This document shows positions 1 to 9,064 of a DNA stretch of 53,898 nt, piece by piece. The stretch lies in contig NZ_NRRL01000024.1 in the NCBI RefSeq assembly GCF_016583645.1, positions 1 through 53,898 of the forward strand, in the 5' to 3' direction. The translations under genes and the position numbers were made by a program. The stretch is from Rhodovibrio sodomensis. GTDB lineage: Bacteria > Pseudomonadota > Alphaproteobacteria > Kiloniellales > Rhodovibrionaceae. Every line of letters starts with the position of its first letter. Position 1 is the first letter of the stretch. Under the pieces are notes generated by a model, which was not told the DNA's origin, ran no database searches, and worked only from the letters and a program-made list of their open reading frames with translations.

Positions 1-63
1 CCCGTGGCGCTGACCGCGCCCGCGCAGTTCGACGCGCTGCTCAGCCAACAGGCGGGGGCGTGA
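1..63 (+). CDS. istA: IS21 transposase IstA, C-terminal 20 residues only
   Basis: Only the last 20 codons are present, ending in a TGA at 61-63. The frame is open to the window edge. The identity comes from context: in IS21 elements the gene directly before istB, overlapping its start, is the DDE transposase istA. The fragment itself (ending LLSQQAGA) is too short to recognise alone. Confidence 0.7.
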   Translation, partial: PVALTAPAQFDALLSQQAGA

Positions 64-914
64 TGACCGCGGCGACCGAAACCGACGTCCACAAGCTCCC
101 GGCCCTGCTGAACGCCTTGCGCCTGCCCTCGTTCAAGGCGCACTGGCAGGAGGTGACCGAGATGGCCGACCACGAGGGCTGGGCGACCGCCCAGGCCCTG
201 GCGCTGCTCGCCGAGTACGAACTCGCCGAGCGAGAGACCCGGCGGATCCACCGGAACCTCCAGGCCTCGCGATTACCCGCGGGCAAGACCCTGGCCACGT
301 TCGACTTCTCGGTCGTCCCCGAGGTCTCCAAGGCGCGCGTGGACGCGCTCGCCGCCGGCGACTGGCTCGCCGGGGCGGGCAACCTGATCGCCATCGGCAA
401 CTCCGGCAGCGGCAAGTCGCATCTGCTCGCCGCCGTCGGTCACGCCCTGATCGAGGCCGGCTACCGGGTGCTGTACAGCCGCACCACCGACATGGTGCAG
501 CGCCTGCAGGCCGCCCGCCGGGACCTCACGCTCGAACGCGAACTCGCCAAGCTGGACAAGTACCACCTGCTGATCCTGGACGACATCACCTACGCCCAGA
601 AAGATCAGGCCGAGACCAGTGTGCTGTTCGAGCTGATCGCAAGGCGCTACGAGACCCGTAGCCTCGCTGTGGCGGCCAACCAGCCGTTCAGCGCCTGGGA
701 ACAGATATTCCCCGACCGGGCCATGACGGTCGCGGCGATCGATCGGCTGGTGCACCACGCCACCATCCTCGAGCTGAACGTCGAGAGCTATCGTCGGCGG
801 ACCGCCGTCAGCCGCCAAACCGACCCGGCTGACGCCGCGTCATCCGACAGCGACAGCCTCGGCGACAACCCCAGCGACAACAACCGAGAAGGAGGTGACG
901 ACACCGAAAGCTAA
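63..914 (+). CDS. istB: IS21 helper ATPase IstB
   Basis: This is a DnaA/DnaC-like AAA+ ATPase that helps the IstA transposase choose and assemble on target DNA. The protein is about 283 aa and shows a Walker A motif GNSGSGKSH near residue 113 and Walker B LLILDDI near residue 172. The N-terminal helical region (LPALLNALRLPSFKAHW) is typical of IstB. The ATG at 63 overlaps the istA stop; an in-frame GTG at 60 is possible but less likely. Walker A differs from the common GxPGTGKTH form but keeps Gly, Lys and Ser. The last 35 or so residues form a Ser/Asp-rich polar tail, longer than in most IstB proteins. The family assignment is secure. Confidence 0.93.
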   Translation: MTAATETDVHKLPALLNALRLPSFKAHWQEVTEMADHEGWATAQALALLAEYELAERETRRIHRNLQASRLPAGKTLATFDFSVVPEVSKARVDALAAGDWLAGAGNLIAIGNSGSGKSHLLAAVGHALIEAGYRVLYSRTTDMVQRLQAARRDLTLERELAKLDKYHLLILDDITYAQKDQAETSVLFELIARRYETRSLAVAANQPFSAWEQIFPDRAMTVAAIDRLVHHATILELNVESYRRRTAVSRQTDPADAASSDSDSLGDNPSDNNREGGDDTES

Positions 915-1255
915 GCCCTCAACATCATCGACCCGCACCGGCTACGACCTTGTCGCTCAACCGGTCACGCTGCTTGACGCGCTACAGCGAGCGCCAGAAA
1001 AACCCGTGTTCCTTGCCGCATGTGCGCTGCTCCCCCGTGTTCCCGGCCCTGGCACGCCCGCGGACGGAACTGTCCGGCCATCGCGCGCCGAACAGCCCAT
1101 GCCGAACAGCGCATGGTAGCGCGAGGCAGCCTGGATCGCCAGCCGCGGCCCCGATTTTTCGCGCCGGCGGCAGGCGGGGATTAGAGTCTTGGTAACCACT
1201 GATGTGCAGTCTGCACGCGCTATTCCACGCGATCAGACCAGGGGGCCCACGGACG
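915..1255. other. Non-coding stretch after istB
   Basis: No convincing gene is seen. It should contain the right end of the IS21 element and the promoter of the ankyrin-like gene at 1256. I could not fix an inverted repeat or target duplication because the left end of the element is missing. Confidence 0.5.
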
Positions 1256-2698
1256 ATGGCAGCGGAGTCGGCCGAGCAGCTGCACGCGGAAATGCTGGCG
1301 CGCCTCGAGAAGGGCAGCGGCCGGTTCAGCAATCTGTTCCAGAACTGGATCAAGTTCGAGAACAACGGCGAGCGTCTGTTCAAGGCGCGCGGAGCCAACG
1401 GCGAGAGCTTCATGCTCCGGCGGCTGGCCGACTACGAGGTGTCCAAGGCCCTGGTCGTGCTCGAAACGGCGATGGCTTTCTGGGACGGCGAACGCTTCGC
1501 CCTGTACATCAACGCCGAAGACAACGACGGCAACGGCATCTGGCACTACCTGGCCGACAACCTGCGCCTGAACGAGGGGCGTGAGACGCTCAAGTTCGCG
1601 CACATCCTGATCAAGCTCGACGTCGACTTCGCCCGGCGCAACAAGTACGGCATCAGCCCGCTGGGCAAGATGCTGGTGCCCGAGCCGAAGTGGCAGTCGA
1701 TCAACGCGCTGATCCAGACCAAGCACCTGCAGATCGTCAACGTCGAGAACGCGGTCGCCGAGCAGGCGAAGGGCGACCAGGGCGTACTGGCCAACCTGAT
1801 GTGCGGGATCTTCGCGGGCGATTTGGCGGACAACCGCGCCCTGCTGTCCCAGCACGTGCTCAAGCAGGCGGTTCAGTCCAACACCGACAAGGAGCAGCGA
1901 CAGGCGACCTGCCGGCTGTTCTTCGACTATATCAACGCCGAGGACGGCACGACCGCCTTCCACAAGCTGTTGGGCCAGGCCAACTCCGCGATGTTCGAGG
2001 ATCTGCTGGGCCTGTTGATGCAGCAGACCGAAGAGACGGTGATGGGCATGTCGCCGCCCGACGTCGCGACCAAGAAGGTGTACCGGCAGGCCGTGCTGTG
2101 CCGGCGCCTGCTGAAGCGCGACAAGGCCAGGCGCACCCTTTTCGTGCACTGCATGATGCTGGGCAAGACCAATTATCTGCGCAAGCTGACGGGCATGCTG
2201 CTGAACGACGACCTGGCGATCAAAAAGCTGGTCCGCGGCGAGCCACAGCCGCAGCCCGTGGTTGTCGACAAGAGCTCGCCCGCGCCGCATAACCCGCTGC
2301 TGTCGGCGCTGCTCGCGCGCGACCGGCGCGGCGATACGCTGCTGCACCTCGCGATCCTGCAGAACGACCGGGAGGCGCTGGAGGTGCTGATGCAGGGCCT
2401 GGCGTCGAACGACGTCCACGCGATGCTGACCAAGGTCCCGGACGCCGCCGGCGCGGTCCCGGTCGAGATGGTCGAGCTGGAGAAGGCGAAGGCACGGCTG
2501 GGCCGCGCGGTCAAGGCCGGGCGGATGCCGATGGAGCTCGCCAACGCCCGGCTCAAGCGGCTGGCCAAGGTGGACAAGGAGCTGCGCAGCTACATCGCCG
2601 ACAAGATCGCAGAGATCGAGGCGTTGGCCAGCGACACCACCGGCGGCACCCCGCTGGCCCCCAACTTCGACGTCCGCAAACTGGTCGGCGCGGCGTAG
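1256..2698 (+). CDS. Ankyrin-repeat-like protein of unknown function
   Basis: A 480-aa protein without signal peptide or membrane segment, so probably cytoplasmic. Several stretches resemble ankyrin repeats: DNDGNGIWHYLADN near residue 85, NKYGISPLGKML near 130, EDGTTAFHKLLG near 230 and, clearest, RRGDTLLHLAILQNDREALE near 360. The spacing is irregular and much of the middle is non-repeat helix, so this is a divergent or degenerate ankyrin protein. I chose ATG 1256 because the 18 upstream codons (from 1202) look non-coding and the conserved character begins here. It converges on the choline-binding protein gene, with a terminator between them. The function is unknown; a protein-interaction role is an inference. 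Confidence 0.75.
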   Translation: MAAESAEQLHAEMLARLEKGSGRFSNLFQNWIKFENNGERLFKARGANGESFMLRRLADYEVSKALVVLETAMAFWDGERFALYINAEDNDGNGIWHYLADNLRLNEGRETLKFAHILIKLDVDFARRNKYGISPLGKMLVPEPKWQSINALIQTKHLQIVNVENAVAEQAKGDQGVLANLMCGIFAGDLADNRALLSQHVLKQAVQSNTDKEQRQATCRLFFDYINAEDGTTAFHKLLGQANSAMFEDLLGLLMQQTEETVMGMSPPDVATKKVYRQAVLCRRLLKRDKARRTLFVHCMMLGKTNYLRKLTGMLLNDDLAIKKLVRGEPQPQPVVVDKSSPAPHNPLLSALLARDRRGDTLLHLAILQNDREALEVLMQGLASNDVHAMLTKVPDAAGAVPVEMVELEKAKARLGRAVKAGRMPMELANARLKRLAKVDKELRSYIADKIAEIEALASDTTGGTPLAPNFDVRKLVGAA

Positions 2699-2701
2699 AG
2701 C

Positions 2702-2739
2702 AAAAAAAGCGCCGGCCAGGGCGAGGCCCGGCCGGCGCT
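2702..2739 (-). terminator. Rho-independent terminator of the choline-binding protein gene
   Basis: A perfect 10-bp stem (2708-2717 with 2730-2739) is followed on the minus strand by a run of seven T (complement of 2702-2708). It sits 32 bp past the stop of the minus-strand gene at 2771. It may also stop the convergent ankyrin-like gene, but the T-run favours minus-strand transcripts. Confidence 0.85.
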
Positions 2740-2770
2740 GTCTCGGCTGACGTCGCTGAAGGCGGCGAGC

Positions 2771-3748
2771 CTAGCCCTGCAGGGCGCTCATCACGGCCTG
2801 CTTCGGGTCGCCGCCGTCGCGGGTCTTCACGCCGGTGAACACCAGCGGCCCGCCGCGGTCGAACCAGCGGTCGAGGATCTCAGGCTTCTCCCGGATCAGC
2901 TTCTTGCCGGCCTCCAGGTAGCTCATCTCCTGGTTGATCACGTACTTGCCGAGCATGTTCTGCTCGTCGAGCGTGAAGGTGTAGTTGGTCAGCAGCTGGC
3001 CGACGTTGGGGCACTCCCAGGCGTAGCCGGTGCGCACGGCGGTGTAGACCGTGGCGCCGCCCTTGTTCGGGCCCCAGTATTCCTCGCCGCCGGACAGGTA
3101 GGCCATGTCGATGTTGAGGTTCATCGGGTGCGGCTCCCAGCCCAGGAAGGCGGCCCACTTGTCCTGGCGGGCGTTCTTCTTCACCTGGGTCAGCATGCCG
3201 GCGGAGGAGGAGGGCAGCAGCTTCCAGTCGCCGAGACCATAGGCGTTGTCGGCGATCATTTCCTTGATGATCCTGTTGCCGTCGTTGCCGGCCTCGATGC
3301 CGTAGATCGTGCCGTTGAACTTCTCCTTGTATTCATCGAGGTCGGAGAAGTGCTTCACCCCGGCTTCGTAGGCGTTCTTGGTGACCGCGACGGTGTACTT
3401 CGCGCCGTCCAGGTTGGCGCCCAGGATGTCGATCGAGCCTTCCTTCATGTACTTGGCGATCATCGACTTCTGGGTCGGCAGCCACAGGCCGAGGAAGACG
3501 TCCCGCTGGTTCTTGGCGAGCGAGTTGAACATGATCGGCACGGAAGCCGTGATCAGGTCGGTCTCGTAGCCAAGCTGCTGCAGCACCCAGGCCAGAGTCT
3601 CGGTCTTCGCCGTCACGCCGGTCCAGTTGACCTGTTCCAGGCGCACGGTCCCGCAGGAATCGCCTTCCTGCGCGGCCGCCGGTCCAGTGACCAGCGCGGT
3701 GGTCGCCAGCGCGAACGCGCCGGCGGCGAACAGTTTCTTGAAGGTCAT
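2771..3748 (-). CDS. ABC transporter periplasmic choline/betaine-binding protein
   Basis: A 325-aa OpuAC/ChoX-type solute-binding protein. A signal peptide (MTFKKLFAAGAFALATT, cleavage after AAA near residue 26) sends it to the periplasm. Family hallmarks include VNWTGVTA, LWLPTQKSM, IYGIEAGNDGN and GWEPHPMN; the Trp and Asn residues in these match the aromatic-box ligand site known for quaternary-ammonium binders. ATG 3748 is chosen because it starts the signal peptide and has GAGGGG upstream; a longer reading frame would place 50 non-coding-like residues first. It is divergent from betIBA, which favours choline as ligand, but the sequence alone does not separate choline from glycine betaine. 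The permease and ATPase genes are not in the window, so it is either an orphan or works with subunits encoded elsewhere. Confidence 0.88.
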   Translation of the reverse strand: MTFKKLFAAGAFALATTALVTGPAAAQEGDSCGTVRLEQVNWTGVTAKTETLAWVLQQLGYETDLITASVPIMFNSLAKNQRDVFLGLWLPTQKSMIAKYMKEGSIDILGANLDGAKYTVAVTKNAYEAGVKHFSDLDEYKEKFNGTIYGIEAGNDGNRIIKEMIADNAYGLGDWKLLPSSSAGMLTQVKKNARQDKWAAFLGWEPHPMNLNIDMAYLSGGEEYWGPNKGGATVYTAVRTGYAWECPNVGQLLTNYTFTLDEQNMLGKYVINQEMSYLEAGKKLIREKPEILDRWFDRGGPLVFTGVKTRDGGDPKQAVMSALQG

Positions 3749-4362
3749 CAGTGAAGTCCCCTCGTTTGCCATCGTTGTTGTCAGGAGTGTTTGGTCTTCT
3801 TGGGCCTGCGGTCGCGCCGATGCGCGCGTTCCGGCCCCTGGATCGCGCGACCCGGGGCGCTGCGCACCCGACCGGTGCCCGTCTTTTTGCCGCCGCACGT
3901 GGCCCTGTGCGGCGGGCCGACGTGGCCGCAGTTCGTTCGCCCGCCGTGAGCCGCGCCGCGGTCAGGCACATGGCGCTTTCCGGCCGCGCATCGGCGGATC
4001 GGGCTGAGGCGCGGCCCGGGCGCTTGCTTAGGCCGGCGCGGGGTCGGCGGGCCCCGCGGCGCACCAGCGGCGGATAGCTTACGGCGCCGCCAGCGTCCCG
4101 GCCAGGATACGGTTTTTGATTGAACGTTCAAACAAAAAAAGCTACACGAGGGATTGCCGGGCGGCCAGCCGGCCCAGCCGCGGGCGTTCGCGCCGTAGGC
4201 CGTGCCCCGGATCGCAACGCGGGCAAGACCAACGCCGGGGCGGCTTGGACGCCTTCGGCCGTGCGGGTGTAGGCGGGCGTCGACACCGGGCGTCGACACC
4301 GGACGCGCGCCCATCCCGTCGGGTGGCGCCAACCGCCGGTTCACGAAGGGGGACGGTCGCCG
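3749..4362. other. Control region between the choline-binding protein gene and betI
   Basis: This 614-bp divergent intergenic region has no credible gene. It holds the BetI-type palindrome at 4120-4131 with its AT-rich flanks, the likely promoter zone. Just before betI, a 14-bp sequence containing GGCGTCGACACC occurs twice in direct repeat (about 4274-4302). Confidence 0.6.
4114..4137. promoter_or_regulatory. Putative BetI operator
   Basis: The perfect palindrome TTGAACGTTCAA (4120-4131) lies in an AT-rich patch that stands out from the GC-rich surroundings. It resembles operators described for the TetR-family repressor BetI, which is encoded 230 bp downstream. Its position lets it control both betIBA and the divergent binding-protein gene. 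Binding is inferred, not shown. Confidence 0.7.
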
Positions 4363-4980
4363 ATGCCGAAGCGTGGGATGGAGCCGGTCCGCCGGCGCCA
4401 GATGATCGACGCCACGATCCGCACGATCCACGAGGTCGGCTTCCCGAACACCTCGCTGGCCCAGGTCGCCCGGCGCGCCGGGGTCAGCCAGGGCCTGGTC
4501 GCGCACTACTTCCGCGACAAGGCCGGTCTGCTGGAAGCCACGATGCGCCACATCGCGGGCGAGCTGAAGGCGGAGGTGGTGCAGCACCGCCGGGGCCAGA
4601 CCGACCCGCACGCACGCCTCGACGCCGTCCTGGAGGCGAACTTCTCGGCGCGCTCGTTCGCGCCGGAGAGCCTCAGCGCCTGGGTCGCGTTCTGGGGCCA
4701 GACGCACCGCAACCCGCAACTGGGTCGGATCCAGCGGGTCCTGCGGGTGCGGCTGAAAAGCAACCTGGCCTACGACCTGCGCCAGCTGGTGCCGAACGCC
4801 GAGGCGCGCCGGATCGCCCAGGGCCTGTCGATCTTCGTCGACGGCCTCAGCCTGCGCACCGCGATGGGCGAACGCGCCCTCGACCGGCAGGCCGCGCGCG
4901 CCTTCGCCTTCGACTATCTCGACACCGAACTCGCCAAGAACGGCGTCACACGGGAGCGCAGCCATGCAGCCCAAGGATGA
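4363..4980 (+). CDS. betI: Choline-responsive transcriptional repressor BetI
   Basis: A 205-aa TetR-family repressor. The N-terminal helix-turn-helix is clear (TSLAQVARRAGVSQGLVAHYF, near residues 27-47), followed by the all-helical ligand domain of BetI (FWGQTHRNPQL near residue 108, FVDGLSLRTAM near 160). In relatives, BetI represses the bet genes until choline is present. It is first gene of betI-betB-betA, and its end overlaps the betB start by 17 bp, so it is co-transcribed and probably autoregulated through the palindrome at 4120-4131. Length is normal for the family (about 195-205 aa). Confidence 0.95.
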   Translation: MPKRGMEPVRRRQMIDATIRTIHEVGFPNTSLAQVARRAGVSQGLVAHYFRDKAGLLEATMRHIAGELKAEVVQHRRGQTDPHARLDAVLEANFSARSFAPESLSAWVAFWGQTHRNPQLGRIQRVLRVRLKSNLAYDLRQLVPNAEARRIAQGLSIFVDGLSLRTAMGERALDRQAARAFAFDYLDTELAKNGVTRERSHAAQG

Positions 4981-6430
4981 CCTGAAGCTCTACATCGGCG
5001 GCGGCTACGTTGCCGCGCAATCCGGAGAGACCTTCGAGACCGTCGACCCGGCGCGCAACACACCGATCTGCCGGGTGCACCAGGCCGGCCGGGCCGACGT
5101 CGACGCCGCCGTCGGCTCGGCCCGGCAGGGCTTCGAGGTCTGGTCGCGGATGACCGGCGCGGCCCGCGGGCGCGTGTTGCAGAAGGCGGCCGACCTGCTG
5201 CGCGCCCATCGCGACGAGCTGGCCCGGCTGGAAACGCTGGACGCCGGCAAGCCGCTGTCGGAGACGCCGGAGGCGGACGTCGATTCGGGCGCCGACTGCC
5301 TGGAGTACTTCGCCGGCCTCGCCAGCAAGCTGGGCGGCGAGTACCAGGAGGTCGACGACGCGTTCTTCTACACCCGGCGCGAGCCGCTGGGCGTGTGCGC
5401 GGGCATCGGCGCCTGGAACTACCCGCTGCAGATCATCTGCTGGAAGGCGGCGCCCGCGCTCGCCGCGGGCAACGCCATGGTGTTCAAGCCGGCCGAGCTG
5501 ACCCCGCTGTCCGCCCCGCGCGTCGCCGAGCTGCTGACCCGGGCCGGGCTGCCCGACGGCGTGCTGAACGTGGTGCAGGGCTTCGCCGAGACCGGCCGGG
5601 CGCTGGTCAACCATCCCGGCGTCGCCAAGGTGTCCCTGACCGGCGAGGCGGAGACCGGCAAGCTCGTCGCCAGCGAGGCGGCGAAGAGCTCGCTGAAGCA
5701 CCTCACCATGGAGCTGGGCGGCAAGTCGCCGCTGCTGGTGTTCGCCGACGCCGACCTCGACAACGCGGTGTCTGGGGCGATGCTGGGCAACTTCGCCACC
5801 CAGGGCGAGGTCTGCACCAACTGCACCCGCGTGTTCGTCCACGCCGACGTGGTCGACGACTTCCTGGACCGCCTGGTCAAGCGCACCAGGGCGATCAAGC
5901 TGGGCGATCCGTCGGACGCAAGCGTGCAGATGGGCCCGCTGATCAGCCGCGAGCACCAGAAGGTCGTGCTCGACTACATCGAGGCCGGCAAGCGCGAGGG
6001 CGCCAATCTGCTGGTCGGGGGCGGCGCGCCCGACGATCCCGCGCTGGCCGACGGCAACTACGTCCTGCCGACGATCTTCGATGGCTGTACCGACGAGATG
6101 CGGATCGTGCGCGAGGAGATCTTCGGCCCGGTGATGTCGGTCCTGACCTTCCGCGACGAGGACGAGGCGATCCGGCGCGCCAACGATACGCCCTACGGCC
6201 TTGCCTCGGGTGTGTTCACCCGGGACCTGAACCGGGCGCACCGCTGCGCGCGCGAACTGCAGTCCGGCATCTGCTGGGTCAACCACTACAACGTCACCCC
6301 GATCGAGATGACCTTCGGCGGCGCCAAGCAGTCCGGGCTGGGCCGGGAAAACGGCCGCCAGGCGATCGAGTACTACAGCCAGCTGAAAAGCGTGTTCGTC
6401 GCGACGGGCGACTGCGAAGCGCCGTTCTGA
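4964..6430 (+). CDS. betB: Betaine aldehyde dehydrogenase
   Basis: This NAD(P)-dependent enzyme oxidises betaine aldehyde to the osmoprotectant glycine betaine in the cytoplasm. The 488-aa protein has the aldehyde dehydrogenase fold with MELGGKSP carrying the general-base Glu250 and GEVCTNCTRVFV carrying the catalytic Cys284; both positions are within two residues of the E. coli enzyme. IGAWNYPLQ (about 150) is the cofactor-binding segment. ATG 4964 overlaps the end of betI, consistent with translational coupling. The next gene, betA, supplies its substrate. Identification is firm because of operon context as well as motifs. Confidence 0.96.
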   Translation: MQPKDDLKLYIGGGYVAAQSGETFETVDPARNTPICRVHQAGRADVDAAVGSARQGFEVWSRMTGAARGRVLQKAADLLRAHRDELARLETLDAGKPLSETPEADVDSGADCLEYFAGLASKLGGEYQEVDDAFFYTRREPLGVCAGIGAWNYPLQIICWKAAPALAAGNAMVFKPAELTPLSAPRVAELLTRAGLPDGVLNVVQGFAETGRALVNHPGVAKVSLTGEAETGKLVASEAAKSSLKHLTMELGGKSPLLVFADADLDNAVSGAMLGNFATQGEVCTNCTRVFVHADVVDDFLDRLVKRTRAIKLGDPSDASVQMGPLISREHQKVVLDYIEAGKREGANLLVGGGAPDDPALADGNYVLPTIFDGCTDEMRIVREEIFGPVMSVLTFRDEDEAIRRANDTPYGLASGVFTRDLNRAHRCARELQSGICWVNHYNVTPIEMTFGGAKQSGLGRENGRQAIEYYSQLKSVFVATGDCEAPF

Positions 6431-6493
6431 GCCTGAACCGACGCGCCCCGCACCCCGTCCGCCGCCCGACGCGTCCTGCCCAGGAGGCCACGG

Positions 6494-8158
6494 ATGAGCG
6501 ATACCCCCGAAAGCTTCGACTACATCATCGTCGGTGCCGGTTCCGCCGGGGCCGTCCTGGCGCACCGGCTGAGCGAGGATCCCGACACCTCGGTCCTGCT
6601 GCTGGAGGCCGGGCCGCCGGACTGGTCGGTGTTCATTCACATGCCCTCGGCCTTCGCCGAGCCGCTGAAGGGCCGGACGTTCAACTGGGCGTACTACTCC
6701 GAGCCCGAGCCCTACATGGACGACCGGCGGATGTACTGCCCGCGCGGCAAGACGCTGGGCGGCTCCAGCGCGATCAACGGCATGGCCTATATCCGCGGCC
6801 ACGCCCGCGACTACGACCGCTGGGCGCGCACCAACGGCATGGAAGGCTGGGCGTTCCGGCACGTGCTGCCGTATTTCAAGAAGGCGGAGACGCACGAAAC
6901 GCTGGCCGGCGACCCCTATCACGGCGAGTCCGGGCCGCTCTACGTCACCCGGGGCGAGCGCCGGAACCCGCTGCACCGCGCTTTCATCGAGGCGGGCCAG
7001 CAGGCCGGCTACCCCTACACCGACGACATGAACGGCTATCGGAACGAGGGCTTCGGCCCGATGGACCGCACGACGAGGAAGGGTGTGCGCGCGTCCACGG
7101 CCAACACCTACCTGCGCCCGGTCAAGGGCCGGCCGAACCTGACCATCCGCACCCGGGTGCTGACCAACCGGGTGGCGTTCGACGGCACGACCGCGACCGG
7201 TGTCGAGGTCACCTACCGCGGCCGGACCCAGACGATTCGCGCCGCGCGCGAGGTGCTGGTCTGCGCCGGGGCGATCAACTCGCCGCAGTTGCTGCAGCTG
7301 TCCGGGGTCGGTCGGGGCGACCACCTGAAGTCGATCGACGTGCCGGTGGTCTCCGACGTGCCCGGGGTGGGCGAGAACCTGCAGGATCACCTGGAGGTCT
7401 ATGTCCAGCACAAGTGCAAGCAGCCGATCACGCTCTATTCCGCGACCAAGCCGCTGAACAAGGCGATGGTCGGGCTGCAGTGGCTGGCCACCCAGACGGG
7501 CCTGGGCGAGAGCAACCACTTCGAGGCCGGCGGCTTCATCCGCTCGGAACCCGGCGTCGAGCACCCGAACGTGCAGTACCACTTTATGCCGGTGGCGGTG
7601 AACTACGACGGCTCGGACGCCGCCGACTTCCACGGCTACCAGGCGCACGTCGGGCCGATGCGTCCGGAAAGCCGCGGGCACGTCAAGGCGCGCTCGAACG
7701 ATCCCCGGCAGGCGCCGGAGATCCTGTTCAACTACAATCAGACCGAACGCGACCGGAAAGAGATGCGCGACAGCATCCGCCTGACCCGCGAGATTCTGGA
7801 ACAGGACGCCTTCGCCCCCTACAGCGACGGTGAGCTGGAGCCCGGCCCGGACGTGAGGAGCGACGCCGAGCTCGACGCCTGGGTGCGGCAGAACGGCGAA
7901 AGCGCGTACCACCCCTCGTGCACCTGTCCGATGGGCCACGACGACATGGCGGTGGTCGACGGCGAGGGCCGGGTGCACGGCACCGAGAAGCTGCGCGTGG
8001 TCGACGCCTCGATCATGCCGTCGATCGTCTCCGGCAACCTGAATGCGCCGACGATCATGCTGGCCGAGAAGATCGCCGATCAGATCCGCGGCACCCACCT
8101 GCCACCGGATGATCCGCCGATCTGGATCCACCCCGAGTGGCAGAGCCAGCAGCGGTGA
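6494..8158 (+). CDS. betA: Choline dehydrogenase
   Basis: This FAD-dependent GMC oxidoreductase converts choline to betaine aldehyde, the first step of betaine synthesis, and is usually membrane-associated. In the 554-aa protein, residues 11-30 hold the FAD-binding GAGSAG motif, [15 protein letters not shown] near residue 92 is the GMC signature 1, and [15 protein letters not shown] near residue 259 is signature 2. [10 protein letters not shown] places the catalytic His at 473, and [15 protein letters not shown] closes the FAD domain. A CAGGAGG ribosome-binding site lies 8 bases before ATG 6494. It is last in betIBA, 63 bp after betB. Confidence 0.96.
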   Translation: MSDTPESFDYIIVGAGSAGAVLAHRLSEDPDTSVLLLEAGPPDWSVFIHMPSAFAEPLKGRTFNWAYYSEPEPYMDDRRMYCPRGKTLGGSSAINGMAYIRGHARDYDRWARTNGMEGWAFRHVLPYFKKAETHETLAGDPYHGESGPLYVTRGERRNPLHRAFIEAGQQAGYPYTDDMNGYRNEGFGPMDRTTRKGVRASTANTYLRPVKGRPNLTIRTRVLTNRVAFDGTTATGVEVTYRGRTQTIRAAREVLVCAGAINSPQLLQLSGVGRGDHLKSIDVPVVSDVPGVGENLQDHLEVYVQHKCKQPITLYSATKPLNKAMVGLQWLATQTGLGESNHFEAGGFIRSEPGVEHPNVQYHFMPVAVNYDGSDAADFHGYQAHVGPMRPESRGHVKARSNDPRQAPEILFNYNQTERDRKEMRDSIRLTREILEQDAFAPYSDGELEPGPDVRSDAELDAWVRQNGESAYHPSCTCPMGHDDMAVVDGEGRVHGTEKLRVVDASIMPSIVSGNLNAPTIMLAEKIADQIRGTHLPPDDPPIWIHPEWQSQQR

Positions 8159-8186
8159 GCCGTGTGCCCTTCTCCCCTAACTGGTT

Positions 8187-8290
8187 CCCCTCCTCCCGTG
8201 GGAGGAGGGGCTAGGGGAGGAGGGACCACGAGCGCCGACGCCGCGGGCAACCTCCTCTCCCCAGCCCTCTCCTCCCAGATGGAGGAGCGG
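8187..8290. repeat. CT/GA-rich inverted-repeat element between betA and cobK
   Basis: A perfect 11-bp stem with 2-base loop (8187-8197 with 8200-8210) is followed by further CCTCTCC/GGAGGAG blocks up to about 8290. Similar blocks lie at 24103-24237, 39768-39828 and, weakly, 48255-48370. They resemble short dispersed intergenic repeats common in alphaproteobacteria. Here it sits between convergent genes and may act as a terminator for both. Confidence 0.6.
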
Positions 8291-8293
8291 GGA

Positions 8294-9064
8294 TTATTCG
8301 GCCCCCAGCCGCGCCAGCACCCATTGGCGCGCGGCCTCGACGTCCCCGACCGTCTCGCCCTCGGGCTCGCTCGGCCGGTCGATCATCACCACCGGCAGCC
8401 CCAGCGCACGCGCGGCGGCGAGCTTGGCGTAGGCGCCGTCGCCGCCGCTGTTCTTGGTGACCACGACGTCGATCGCGTGGCGTTCCAACAGCGCGCGGTC
8501 GTCGGCTTCCCGGAACGGCCCCCGGCCCGTCACCAGCGTAAAGTGCGCCAGTTCGAGCGGTGCCTTGGGCGGCTCCACCAGCCGCACCAGGAAATGCGTG
8601 TCGCCCAGGTGCGCGAACGCGGCCAGATCGGTGCGTCCGGTCGCCAGGAACACATTGGCGCCCTGACGTCCCAGCGCCTGCGCGGCTTCCGCGGCGTCGG
8701 CGACATGTTGCCAACGATCGCCCGCGACCGGCTGCCAGGCCGGGCGCTGCAGGCGCAGGCGCGCCACGCCCGCGGCCGTGCAGGCGGCGGCGGCGTTGTC
8801 CGTCATCTGGGCCGCGAACGGGTGGGTGGCGTCGACCACCAGGTCGATCCCGGCGGTCGCAAGGTAGGCCGCCAGCCCGTCGACCCCGCCGAACCCGCCG
8901 ACCCTGAGCGCGCCCGGCAGGTCGCGCCCGCCGGTCGTCCGCCCGGCGAGCGAGCTGGTCACCGCGAGCCCGGGCACGCCGGCCAGCCGGCGGGCGAGGG
9001 CGGCCGCCTCGGCCGTGCCGCCCAGGATCAAGAGCTGTGTCGGACCGGCCGTCTCAAGCGCCAA
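8294..9064 (-). CDS. cobK: Precorrin-6A reductase
   Basis: CobK/CbiJ reduces (cobalt-)precorrin-6A with NADPH in cobalamin ring synthesis. The 256-aa protein opens with LLILGGTAEAAALARRL and continues with VVDATHPFAAQMTDNAA, both signatures of the family; FLATGRTDL and VVTKNSGGDGAYAKL are the conserved C-terminal motifs. The start appears to be TTG at 9064, which overlaps the end of cbiD by 11 bp; no ATG or GTG lies closer to the conserved start. It is the second gene of a minus-strand cbiD-cobK unit. Confidence 0.93.
   Translation of the reverse strand: MALETAGPTQLLILGGTAEAAALARRLAGVPGLAVTSSLAGRTTGGRDLPGALRVGGFGGVDGLAAYLATAGIDLVVDATHPFAAQMTDNAAAACTAAGVARLRLQRPAWQPVAGDRWQHVADAAEAAQALGRQGANVFLATGRTDLAAFAHLGDTHFLVRLVEPPKAPLELAHFTLVTGRGPFREADDRALLERHAIDVVVTKNSGGDGAYAKLAAARALGLPVVMIDRPSEPEGETVGDVEAARQWVLARLGAE

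Larger units (their letters stand above)
1..914 (+). mobile_element. IS21-family insertion sequence, left part missing
   Basis: The window opens inside istA and continues through a complete istB, the two-gene layout of IS21 elements. The istA stop (61-63) overlaps the istB ATG at 63 by one base, the usual translational coupling in this family. The left end lies outside the window. I could not identify the right terminal inverted repeat; it should lie somewhere between 915 and about 1200. Confidence 0.9.

Noticed and set aside
5395..7833. An 812-codon frame on the plus strand across betB and betA
   Set aside because: It overlaps both genes in another frame, is Arg-rich and has no recognisable domain.
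4946..8131. A 1061-codon open frame on the minus strand opposite betB and betA
   Set aside because: It is antisense to two genes with clear motifs and shows the His/Arg/Gln/Val-rich composition typical of mirror frames in GC-rich DNA.
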